From Hyphomicrobium sp. ghe19 (GTDB lineage Bacteria > Pseudomonadota > Alphaproteobacteria > Rhizobiales > Hyphomicrobiaceae), in assembly GCF_902712875.1 (NCBI RefSeq), contig NZ_LR743509.1, positions 2,556,001 to 2,620,000 on the forward strand: a DNA stretch of 64,000 nucleotides. Direction: 5' to 3'. How positions within the stretch are numbered: the first letter of the stretch is position 1; each line of letters begins with the position of its first letter. Of this stretch, positions 39,277 through 46,716 are shown one piece after another. A program made the translations under genes and the position numbers. The notes under the pieces were generated by a model that searched no databases, was not told the origin of the DNA, and worked only from the letters and a program-made list of their open reading frames with translations.

Positions 39277-39609
39277 ATGCGAGAACCCGGACTGACGACT
39301 GAAGCCGCAAAGCAAGTAGTTGCTGAGAAGTGCGTCTTCCCCAAGGTCACAGAGAACAGCATAAAAGATCACATCAAAGCTGCTCGTTACCTAGCTGATG
39401 GTTCAACCACCATCTGCATCTTGGAGATGTACAACGGCTTCAAAGTCATTGGTCACAGCACACCTGCTGACATCCGAAACTTCAATGAAGAAGTAGGACG
39501 ACGTTTCGCTTTCGACAACGCCTTCAGACAACTCTGGCAACTCGAAGGGTATCTCCTAAGGGATAAACTTTGGAGCAACCAAGGTCAGAGTTACCAAGGT
39601 GGTCTGTAA
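39277..39609 (+). CDS. Phage gp49/66-family protein (N4 gp49 / Sf6 gene 66)
   Basis: The 110-residue product has the family pattern TTICILEMYNGFKVIGHSTP followed by FDNAFRQLWQLEGYLLRDKL. The family is widespread in podophages and siphophages and has no known function. It starts 2 nt after the endonuclease stop and is followed by a terminator. Confidence 0.75.
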   Translation: MREPGLTTEAAKQVVAEKCVFPKVTENSIKDHIKAARYLADGSTTICILEMYNGFKVIGHSTPADIRNFNEEVGRRFAFDNAFRQLWQLEGYLLRDKLWSNQGQSYQGGL

Positions 39610-39633
39610 GCTACAGGCACACAAACTACCCAA

Positions 39634-39663
39634 GGGGTCATCAGAAATGGTGGCCCCTTTTTT
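39634..39663 (+). terminator. Rho-independent terminator after the gp49/66 gene
   Basis: GGGGTCATC (39634-39642) pairs with GGTGGCCCC (39649-39657), with two G-T pairs, and a run of six T follows. It splits the DNA-metabolism genes into two transcripts, or sets a lower level downstream. Confidence 0.8.
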
Positions 39664-39680
39664 GTCGTCAGGGAGATCGA

Positions 39681-39848
39681 ATGGACATCATCAAGTCTCT
39701 TACCGCAATCGAACAACAGGCCCTCAAGGAACTAGCTGAAGAGAACTTCCGAGAAGCCGTTGAGGCCGTAAAGGCCAAACTGAGAGAGAAGAAGCCGTGG
39801 TGGCATCGTCTCCTCCCCTTCACTGTAACCGTTAAATGGAGAACCTAA
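39681..39848 (+). CDS. Small phage protein, 55 residues
   Basis: Starts at ATG 39681 with GGGAGA 6 nt upstream. The N-terminal two thirds are a charged helix (AIEQQALKELAEENFREAVE), followed by the basic-hydrophobic REKKPWWHRLLPFTVTVKW. No family recognised. It is followed immediately by another short gene. Confidence 0.55.
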   Translation: MDIIKSLTAIEQQALKELAEENFREAVEAVKAKLREKKPWWHRLLPFTVTVKWRT

Positions 39849-40022
39849 ATGTTTGACATCAAGGCCGTCGAAGCAGAGGCCCGCAAGGAAGTTGCTGAAG
39901 AGCAGTCGAAGGCAGCTAAGGAGAAGATCAAGGCATCCCTCAAGACGATTGAGAACGCCAAGAAAGTCCTCACCAACGCTCAGCTGGCACACGAAGTCCT
40001 CCTTAGGGACATCGGAGCTTAA
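39849..40022 (+). CDS. Small coiled-coil phage protein, 57 residues
   Basis: ATG 39849 overlaps nothing and lies directly after the previous stop. The product is almost wholly helical and charged (ARKEVAEEQSKAAKEKIKAS), suggesting a coiled coil. It shares this character with the preceding 55-residue protein. Function unknown. Confidence 0.5.
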   Translation: MFDIKAVEAEARKEVAEEQSKAAKEKIKASLKTIENAKKVLTNAQLAHEVLLRDIGA

Positions 40023-40610
40023 GTGTTTTCCTCACAGAGATTACTTTCGGAACCCGTCCGCGTTCGTTGGGCGGGCTTCGAGAGTGACACCTTACGCCTA
40101 CAACAGAGTGGGTGGTCTATCTCAGCGTGGCAAGATGTAATGCGTGATGGGATGCAGCTGATGCTGAAGCATGATGGTGCTCAGATGCAGGCTGTGTCTC
40201 AACTCATCACGTGGCCTTACAGAGAATACGCCATGCGCCACACGAATATGAGTTTTCGTGAGCTTCCACCAATACACTTCCATCTCATCGGCAAGTCTAT
40301 CACCTACCACATTCATGGTGAGGTCGATTACTCAAACTTCAATCCGATCGATGCAACGCCTCAGTTCATCAATCGTGAAGTGAGGAAGTTGGAAGACCTA
40401 GTTCACTTTGCTCCAGCGTTAGTACGCACCAAGGAGATCATCCTCCCTGAAGAGAGTGTTCCAGAATTGATGGAACGCATCCTGAAGCTTCAACAGCCGG
40501 GACGCGAAGCAGAACTCAAAAGACAGCTACAGGCAGACCGTGAAGGACAGATAGCCGGGACACATCCTAGGCAGAAGTTTCACGCTCAAATCCTCAGCAT
40601 CGCAGCCTAA
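40023..40610 (+). CDS. Hypothetical phage protein, 195 residues
   Basis: GTG start directly after the previous stop codon. The sequence (VRWAGFESDTLRLQQSGWSI, ...PPIHFHLIGKSITYHI..., FAPALVRTKEIILPEESVPE) looks like a folded alpha/beta protein without motifs I recognise. Its position between DNA-binding and nucleotide genes suggests an early or middle function. Confidence 0.65.
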   Translation: MFSSQRLLSEPVRVRWAGFESDTLRLQQSGWSISAWQDVMRDGMQLMLKHDGAQMQAVSQLITWPYREYAMRHTNMSFRELPPIHFHLIGKSITYHIHGEVDYSNFNPIDATPQFINREVRKLEDLVHFAPALVRTKEIILPEESVPELMERILKLQQPGREAELKRQLQADREGQIAGTHPRQKFHAQILSIAA

Positions 40611-40617
40611 GGAACCA

Positions 40618-40722
40618 ATGCACGAACGCTTCTTGTTCGGGCTCATGCTCCTCACCTTCACGGCGTGGGCAGCATTCTCCCTGAACGCAATCACCAACAC
40701 ATTCACAGGAGTCATTCCGTGA
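40618..40722 (+). CDS. 34-residue membrane peptide
   Basis: ATG 40618 follows AAGGAACC. The product is one hydrophobic helix (FLFGLMLLTFTAWAAFSL) and a short tail. Its stop codon overlaps the GTG start of the lipoprotein gene (GTGA), so the two are probably co-translated and may work together at the membrane. Confidence 0.45.
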   Translation: MHERFLFGLMLLTFTAWAAFSLNAITNTFTGVIP

Positions 40723-41000
40723 AGATTCTCATGGTCACCCTTGCAGCATTCATTCTTGCAGGTTGTGACGAACCCAAAGACTTCATCGTTGCATCCCCTG
40801 CTGACCGGGGACCTTATGAGGTCAAGTTCCTCCTGGAGCATGACGGTTGTAAGGTCTTTCGCTTCCGTGACTACGAATACCGATACTTCGTGCGCTGTGA
40901 CGGTGCTTCTTCATCTGGAGCAAGTTGGTCTGAGACGCACCGTGCAGGTAAGACATCACACACAGAGCACTACAGCATCCCGACAGAGGAAAAGAATTGA
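40719..41000 (+). CDS. Small phage lipoprotein, DUF4884-like
   Basis: From GTG 40719 the product has 93 residues with a lipoprotein signal peptide, MKILMVTLAAFILAGC (acylated Cys16). The mature part contains LEHDGCKVFRFRDYEYRYFVRC, the Cys-rich wording of DUF4884 phage lipoproteins. It should be attached to the inner or outer membrane from inside the infected cell or lysogen. Possible roles include superinfection exclusion or lysis; neither is shown. Confidence 0.6.
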   Translation: MKILMVTLAAFILAGCDEPKDFIVASPADRGPYEVKFLLEHDGCKVFRFRDYEYRYFVRCDGASSSGASWSETHRAGKTSHTEHYSIPTEEKN

Positions 41001-41413
41001 AGCACACCCTACATATGTCGCTGGTCCGTAACTTTCATCGGGCCTTTGACATCTCCCCTCCATCAGCACTGACCGTTGATGATGTCCTGAAGCTCCGTGA
41101 CAAGCTCATCGCTGAAGAGACATTGGAAGTACACGGCGCAGTTGAAGAACTCAGGAACGCTCGTAGTCCTGAAGAACTCCTCGAAGCGAAAGCTCACCTT
41201 CTCAAGGAACTTGCAGACCTCCTGTATGTCACCTTTGGATTTGCCGAACTCTTCAACCTTCCATTGGATGAAGCCTTCGTTGAAGTCCATCTGAACAACA
41301 TGAGCAAGCTTGGTCCTAGCGGCAAGCCGATCCGCAGAGAAGACGGCAAAGTTCTCAAGCCTGAAGGTTTCAAAGAGTGTGACCTCAGGCCACTAATTCA
41401 AGGAAGACTATGA
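40997..41413 (+). CDS. MazG/PRA-PH-like nucleoside triphosphate pyrophosphohydrolase
   Basis: The 138-residue all-helical protein has the metal-binding pattern of this superfamily: EETLEVHGAVEEL (ExxxxxxE) and LLKELADLLYVTFGFAELF (ExxD). Such phage enzymes hydrolyse (d)NTPs or alarmones and may shape nucleotide pools. TTG start with GAGGAAAA upstream; it overlaps the lipoprotein stop, and its own stop overlaps the reductase start (ATGA). Confidence 0.85.
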   Translation: MKHTLHMSLVRNFHRAFDISPPSALTVDDVLKLRDKLIAEETLEVHGAVEELRNARSPEELLEAKAHLLKELADLLYVTFGFAELFNLPLDEAFVEVHLNNMSKLGPSGKPIRREDGKVLKPEGFKECDLRPLIQGRL

Positions 41414-43392
41414 CTGCATCCTTCAGGTCTCAGCTTCTAACGAGGCGGACCTACTCACGAAAGAAAGACAACGGTAAGCACGAGACTTGGGAAGAGATCG
41501 TAGACCGCGTTATCATGCACCAGAATTGGCTATGGTATCGTGCTCTCGGTCGTGAACTTAATTGGACAGAGATGGAGGAGCTTGAGGAGCTTAGCCATCT
41601 TATGTTGGACCGCAAGGTTCTCTGCTCAGGTCGCACGCTGTGGCTTGGAGGAACGAACACCGCGAAGACCAAGGAAGCCTCACAGTTCAACTGTAGCTTT
41701 CTCAAAGTCGAAAGCGTCTATGACGTAGTGGATGCCTATTGGCTTCTGCTCCAGGGCTGCGGCGTTGGCTTCGAGCCTGTAACTGGTACGCTCAGTGGCT
41801 TCTCCAAGCCTGTGAAGGTTAGGAGTGTGCGGTCTTATAGGACTGAGGGTGATCTCGGATACGAGAACAACACTGCTGGTTATGCTGGCAGTACCTTTGT
41901 TCTCGAAGTAGGCGATAGCTCTAAGGCGTGGGCGAAATCCGCTGGCAAGTTGCTGGCAATGAAGACGCCGGTTGATGAGATCGTCTTGGACTTCCGCCAA
42001 ATCCGTAAGGCTGGTTCAGGGATGTCTCAGTATGGATGGACCTCAGACGGTGACTTGCGTATTCGTCCAGCGTTCGAAGCCATCTGTGGGATACTCAATG
42101 ATCGTGCAGGGGAACTCCTAACTCGTCTCGACATTATGGACATCCTCAATCATCTCGGCACAACCCTGTCCTCAAGACGGGCTGCTGAGATTTGCATGAT
42201 GCCAGTCGAAGATGATGAGGCGTTGGACTTCGCTCAGGCAAAGCTGAAGATCAACGAAGCGGGATACTATCACCGCACACAGAGTAACAACTCTCTGGTG
42301 TTCTGGCACAAGCCTTCCAAGCTTGAGCTTACAGGTCTCTTCCATACGATGCTCTCGAATGGAGGCAGTGAACCTGGATTCATCAACGGCGTTGAAGCTA
42401 AGCGGCGTGCTCCGTGGTTCAAGGGTGTCAATCCTTGTGCGGAAATCCTGCTAGGCAACAAGTCCTTCTGCAATCTCTTCGAGGTTGATCTGAAGAAGTT
42501 CCCTGAGGAAGACGAAGACCTCTATCGCGCAGTGTACCTAGCAGGCCGTGCTAACTATCGGCAGACGTGTGTCAACCTCCGGGATGGCGTGCTCTCTGAT
42601 CAGTGGCATGAGACCAATGAGTACCTCCGTCTGTGTGGCGTTGGTCTGACTGGCATCGTTGCTTGGTTGGACCGTAGGCAAGAGTTCTTCGACATTGAAG
42701 AGACACCCTCTGAAGTCCTTGATGGTCTCCGTCTGAATGCTCAGCATGGCGCTTGCCTAATGGCTGAAGACCTTGGGCTCCCTATGCCCAAGGCAGTAAC
42801 CACGGTCAAACCTAGCGGTACGCTTGGTAAGATCATGGATACGACTGAAGGTCTACATCGCCCTATCGCGAAGTACATCTTCAACAACGTCAACTTCTCG
42901 AAGCTTGACCCTATCATCCCTGTGCTGAAGGAGGCTGGCTATCACATCTTTGATAATCCCTACGATGCCAACTCGGCACTGGTACGCATCCCTGTTGCAC
43001 ATGAGGGAGTGCGCTTCTGTTCCGTTGGTGGACTCCTTGTCGATACGGAGCCCGCCGTTTCGCAACTTGATCGCTACGCCCTACTCATGCGCAACTATGT
43101 CGATCACAATGCCAGTATCACCATCAGCTATTCGCCTAATGAGATACCTGCAATCGTTGAATGGCTGGACCGTAACTGGTCTACCTACGTTGGAGTGAGC
43201 TTCCTGCTTCGTCAGGACGTAACGAAGACCGCTGCTGATCTAGGCTACGGCTACCTGCCTCAGGAAGTCGTGACCGAAGAGCGGTGGAAGGAATACGTTG
43301 CAGGTCTCAAGCCTGTAGACCTGGACGCTGACGAAGGTGACGACATGGTAGCTGGCGATGAATGCGCTGGTGGTGCATGTCCGGTAAGGTAA
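41410..43392 (+). CDS. nrdJ: Class II (adenosylcobalamin-dependent) monomeric ribonucleotide reductase
   Basis: Makes deoxynucleotides for phage replication with a B12 radical, so it needs no oxygen or second subunit. The 660 residues keep every catalytic residue of the Lactobacillus enzyme with correct spacing: Cys95 (FNCSF) and Cys354 for the redox pair, Asn341, Cys343 (thiyl) and Glu345 in NPCAEI, and a C-terminal CxxxxC (Cys652, Cys657) that relays electrons. It follows the MazG-like gene with a 4-nt overlap. The cofactor must come from the host. Confidence 0.92.
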   Translation: MTASFRSQLLTRRTYSRKKDNGKHETWEEIVDRVIMHQNWLWYRALGRELNWTEMEELEELSHLMLDRKVLCSGRTLWLGGTNTAKTKEASQFNCSFLKVESVYDVVDAYWLLLQGCGVGFEPVTGTLSGFSKPVKVRSVRSYRTEGDLGYENNTAGYAGSTFVLEVGDSSKAWAKSAGKLLAMKTPVDEIVLDFRQIRKAGSGMSQYGWTSDGDLRIRPAFEAICGILNDRAGELLTRLDIMDILNHLGTTLSSRRAAEICMMPVEDDEALDFAQAKLKINEAGYYHRTQSNNSLVFWHKPSKLELTGLFHTMLSNGGSEPGFINGVEAKRRAPWFKGVNPCAEILLGNKSFCNLFEVDLKKFPEEDEDLYRAVYLAGRANYRQTCVNLRDGVLSDQWHETNEYLRLCGVGLTGIVAWLDRRQEFFDIEETPSEVLDGLRLNAQHGACLMAEDLGLPMPKAVTTVKPSGTLGKIMDTTEGLHRPIAKYIFNNVNFSKLDPIIPVLKEAGYHIFDNPYDANSALVRIPVAHEGVRFCSVGGLLVDTEPAVSQLDRYALLMRNYVDHNASITISYSPNEIPAIVEWLDRNWSTYVGVSFLLRQDVTKTAADLGYGYLPQEVVTEERWKEYVAGLKPVDLDADEGDDMVAGDECAGGACPVR

Positions 43393-43450
43393 GTTGGTGG
43401 TTAGCGGTAACAACTCACAGCGGTAAGCTTGTGATGACACCGCTCCCTGA

Positions 43451-44158
43451 TTGGCACCCCATGTCACCTTCATGTTCAGACTTCGATGCTGGACTCAGGA
43501 GGCTTTCATCGGCCGCCAACGAGAACAACAGGTAAGCTTCACGTTTTGCGAGTGGCAACTAATCATATGGGCATACTCGTATGAGTTTGAGCACGACTCG
43601 TTAGTCAGTGATCAAAGCTTCGATGCAGCCTGTGAACGGCTACAGCTTCCAACAGCAATACCTGACTTCGATCCTGCCACAGGGATGTGGGTGCAGGACG
43701 TGGTGAAACACGTTGGGCATGACTTCCTACGTGGAGCGACCAAGAAGCTCAGGGCGATTGGAAGAGGAGCATCGATAACACACTTAAAGTTCCCCAAGGG
43801 GTGGCTCTCAGGGCCTCCCCTTATGTATCCACCAACTGCATACGACCACATTGAACAAGAGGGACTTGTGAAAACAGACTTTCAACTCACCATTCACCAC
43901 ACCGATGGCTCAACCTACTGGAAGGTAATGCAGAGCGAGACGCTTGATCGCATTCGCTTGGCAATCGTGAAGATGACCCTTGAAGGGTACTCATATGCCG
44001 ATGGAGAAGAGAAGATTTTTGTCTCGCCCCACTACATCACGAAGGTTGCGCTGAAGGACGTCGGTGAAAAGATCGAGGTCAAGACCAAGACCAATGACAA
44101 AACTGCCGCCGTTCCCACTAACAGCAAGCGGAAAGCTACCAAACCCAAAGCTAAGTAA
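43451..44158 (+). CDS. Hypothetical phage protein with weak DNA-ligase-adenylation-domain-like N-terminus
   Basis: From TTG 43451 (or ATG 43472) the product has 228-235 residues. The stretch TFCEWQLIIWAYSYEFEHDSLVSDQSFDAACERL resembles the N-terminal Ia segment of NAD-dependent DNA ligases (YYxxDxPxISDxEYDxL), but no adenylation lysine motif follows. The C-terminus is basic (SKRKATKPKAK). The resemblance is weak and the function unknown. It overlaps the next small gene. Confidence 0.6.
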   Translation: MAPHVTFMFRLRCWTQEAFIGRQREQQVSFTFCEWQLIIWAYSYEFEHDSLVSDQSFDAACERLQLPTAIPDFDPATGMWVQDVVKHVGHDFLRGATKKLRAIGRGASITHLKFPKGWLSGPPLMYPPTAYDHIEQEGLVKTDFQLTIHHTDGSTYWKVMQSETLDRIRLAIVKMTLEGYSYADGEEKIFVSPHYITKVALKDVGEKIEVKTKTNDKTAAVPTNSKRKATKPKAK

Positions 44159-44393
44159 CATCATCCCGTTCAAGCTAGGCTCAGTCTTAGACTGTCCAGA
44201 CGACGTTCAGCTTTGCCTGAACCTAGCTACGGGAAAGCGTCCAACTGATATTGTTGTCGTAGGCTATGACCAAGAGGGAGTGATCTTCACCTTGGCCACA
44301 CCAGACCTCAGCGTTGCTGACGCGTACATCCTTTTGGAGCGTGCTCAGCACATCATCAACAATCAAGACTTGCTGGATGATGTACCCCAATGA
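44094..44393 (+). CDS. Hypothetical phage protein, 99 residues
   Basis: ATG 44094 lies inside the previous gene (65-nt overlap). The part after residue 25 (NIIPFKLGSVLDCPDDVQLCLNLATG...VVGYDQEGVIFTLATPD) looks like a compact alpha/beta domain ending in a helix. No family recognised. A later start is possible. Confidence 0.55.
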   Translation: MTKLPPFPLTASGKLPNPKLSNIIPFKLGSVLDCPDDVQLCLNLATGKRPTDIVVVGYDQEGVIFTLATPDLSVADAYILLERAQHIINNQDLLDDVPQ

Positions 44394-44542
44394 CGCGTGA
44401 AGAAGAAAAGCTCACCAAGAAATTACAGAAGCTACTTGAGAAGCGCTTCCACCTTGAGAAGCAGATCACAGCGGTGAAGTTCAAGCTAGGTAAGGCGTCC
44501 ACCAAAGCGGATGACCAACCTCTCTGGAAGAACTTCCTGTGA
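44390..44542 (+). CDS. Small helical phage protein, 50 residues
   Basis: ATG 44390 overlaps the previous stop (ATGA). The product is a Lys/Glu/Leu-rich helix (EEEKLTKKLQKLLEKRFHLE) with a short tail, and its stop overlaps the primase-helicase GTG start (GTGA). Placement suggests translation coupled to the helicase gene. Confidence 0.5.
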   Translation: MTREEEKLTKKLQKLLEKRFHLEKQITAVKFKLGKASTKADDQPLWKNFL

Positions 44543-46230
44543 CCGATAGTGACAGTGAGTTCATCGAGAAGGGGCCGTGCCCAAAGTGCGGCTCCTCCGA
44601 TGCCAACGCTATCTACGATGACGGTCACACCTACTGCTTCTCCTGTGGCAAACCTGGAAGACAAGAGGGATTTGAAGACGTGGCTAAAAAGCCAACGAAG
44701 AACACGATAGGCAAGACAGCCACGGCTACGAAGACCACCACCAAGAAGGCCGTTGGACTGCTACCCGCTGGTGAAGACCAAGGGTGGAAAGCAAGGAACC
44801 TCTCAGAGGCTACCTGCAAGAAGTGGGGCATCACACTCTCAGAGATGTCAGGCAATCCCGTTCGCGTGTTTGCTTATAAGAACCGTAAGAACCAGACCAT
44901 CGCTCAGAAGGTCAGACCTCCCAAGAAGGAGGACATGAGATTCCTAGGAGACGCCAAAGAGGCAGGCCTGTACGGTCAGCATCTCTGGAGAGACAAAGGT
45001 AAGAAGGTAGTCATCACTGAAGGTGAGATCGATGCTGCCTCTGTGTCTCAGGTGCAGAACCATAAGTGGCCGGTGGTCTCAGTCCCTACTGGATCACAAG
45101 GTGCAAGGAAGGCGCTTCAGAAGTCTCTCGACTGGTTGAACGGATACGATGAGGTCATCCTCTACTTCGACAACGATGAGCCTGGACAGGCTGCTGCTGT
45201 TGAATGCGCGTCTCTCTTCAAACCCGGTCAATGCAAGATTGCAAAGACTGACCTGAAGGATGCTAACGAGATGCTCAAGGCCGGTCGTGGCAGTGAGATC
45301 GTTGACGCAATCTTCGGAGCTAAAGAGTATCGCCCTGACGGTATCGTTATGGGGTCTGAGCTTTGGGGTGCACTTCAAGAAGACGTTGTAGCATCTCCGT
45401 ATAGCTACCCCTGGACTACCATGCAGAGTAAGACGCTTGGTCCTCAGCTTGGCCAAGTCATCACGCTCACCGCTGGTTCAGGTATTGGTAAGTCCTCAAT
45501 CGTCAGAGAGATGGCTCACCACTTCCACTCCACTGGTACGACAATTGGAATGATGATGTTCGAAGAGACTGTGAGGCGTACTGCCTTGGGTCTCATCAGC
45601 GTAGCCATGTCCAAAAACCTCACACTTGTCAACAATCCTGCAAAGCTCAAGGGCTTTAAGCAGGCCTTTGATGCAACGATGGGTTCAGGGCGGATCGCTC
45701 TCTATGATCACTTCGGCTCAACCTCTATCGACAACGTACTAGATCGTATCCGGTACATGGCGAAGAGCTTGGATTGCAAGATGATCTTCGTAGACCACTT
45801 ATCCATTCTCATTTCTGGAATGGGTGAAGGTGACGAACGCCGATTGATCGATAACGCTATGACGGCACTGAAGACACTGGCGATGGAATGCAACATCTGC
45901 ATCTTCCTAGTGTCTCACCTGAAGCGTCCTGAAGGTAAGGCCCATGAGAATGGTGCTGAGACCTCGCTCGGTCAGCTTCGTGGTTCAGCCGCTATCGCTC
46001 AGTTGTCAGACATCGTTCTTGGTGTTGAGCGCAATCAGCAAGACGAGAAGCTGAAGAACTTCACACGCCTTCGTATCCTGAAGAACCGTTACACTGGTGA
46101 GACTGGTGTGTGCGGATGGCTCAAGTACGACAAGGAAAGTGGTCGCTTAACTGAACTCCTCGAAGACCCATTCTCTGATGACTACGACTTCGCAGATGAA
46201 ACGGAAGGAGACGATGCTTCGCCCTACTGA
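44539..46230 (+). CDS. Bifunctional DNA primase-helicase (T7 gp4-like)
   Basis: Unwinds phage DNA and makes primers. The 563 residues hold a zinc-binding domain (Cys14, Cys17, Cys33, Cys36, with DDGHTYCFSCG), a TOPRIM primase domain (VVITEGEIDAASV..., VILYFDNDEPGQ) and a RecA-like helicase with Walker A GSGIGKS (Lys318), Walker B FVDHLSIL and ETSLGQLRGSAAIAQLSD. T7 gp4 has 566 residues. GTG start overlaps the previous gene. Confidence 0.97.
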   Translation: MTDSDSEFIEKGPCPKCGSSDANAIYDDGHTYCFSCGKPGRQEGFEDVAKKPTKNTIGKTATATKTTTKKAVGLLPAGEDQGWKARNLSEATCKKWGITLSEMSGNPVRVFAYKNRKNQTIAQKVRPPKKEDMRFLGDAKEAGLYGQHLWRDKGKKVVITEGEIDAASVSQVQNHKWPVVSVPTGSQGARKALQKSLDWLNGYDEVILYFDNDEPGQAAAVECASLFKPGQCKIAKTDLKDANEMLKAGRGSEIVDAIFGAKEYRPDGIVMGSELWGALQEDVVASPYSYPWTTMQSKTLGPQLGQVITLTAGSGIGKSSIVREMAHHFHSTGTTIGMMMFEETVRRTALGLISVAMSKNLTLVNNPAKLKGFKQAFDATMGSGRIALYDHFGSTSIDNVLDRIRYMAKSLDCKMIFVDHLSILISGMGEGDERRLIDNAMTALKTLAMECNICIFLVSHLKRPEGKAHENGAETSLGQLRGSAAIAQLSDIVLGVERNQQDEKLKNFTRLRILKNRYTGETGVCGWLKYDKESGRLTELLEDPFSDDYDFADETEGDDASPY

Positions 46231-46453
46231 CACTCACATCATCATCCCCACTTACGACACCACTTGCAGGCTCCTCAAAGGAGTACGCGAGAGTACCAAA
46301 CAGGAAGTGTGGGTTCTGACTAATGAGCACGGAGACCGTGTAGCTCTCACCACCCAACTGATCCAACTCATTGCTGACATCTACCTTGATGAAGTCCAGG
46401 AAGACATTGATGAGATTGCTCGTCAGGTGCAGACCAATGGTGGTCTCTCGTGA
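46214..46453 (+). CDS. Hypothetical phage protein, 79 residues
   Basis: ATG 46214 has AAGGAGAC 5 nt upstream and overlaps the end of the primase-helicase gene. The product (RLLKGVRESTKQEVWVLTNEHG...) appears soluble and folded, with an acidic helix near the end. No family recognised. Confidence 0.55.
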   Translation: MLRPTDTHIIIPTYDTTCRLLKGVRESTKQEVWVLTNEHGDRVALTTQLIQLIADIYLDEVQEDIDEIARQVQTNGGLS

Positions 46454-46716
46454 CGCACCACGTCAGTCCCTTCATGCAGCACACTCTGTATCTTTCTCAG
46501 TCCTTCGATGAAGCAGCGCAACGGGAGAGTCCTGAGGTAACACTATGGTTCAAGACTGAGTCCGCTCGGATGAGCTATTACCTTTGGCTTCACAGTCAGT
46601 TCAATAACAATCGGATGATGTCTTACGACTACAAGGTAGGCAGCTTTGGACCTGACTCATTCCATCGCTTTCAACTATTAGGCATCAAGTACACTCTCGA
46701 AGTGGACCCTGAATGA
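46450..46716 (+). CDS. Hypothetical phage protein, 88 residues
   Basis: GTG start overlaps the previous stop by 4 nt, and its own stop overlaps the polymerase ATG (ATGA). Product rich in aromatic residues (ESARMSYYLWLHSQFNNNRM), no recognised motif. The tight overlaps on both sides support a real gene. Confidence 0.6.
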   Translation: MTHHVSPFMQHTLYLSQSFDEAAQRESPEVTLWFKTESARMSYYLWLHSQFNNNRMMSYDYKVGSFGPDSFHRFQLLGIKYTLEVDPE

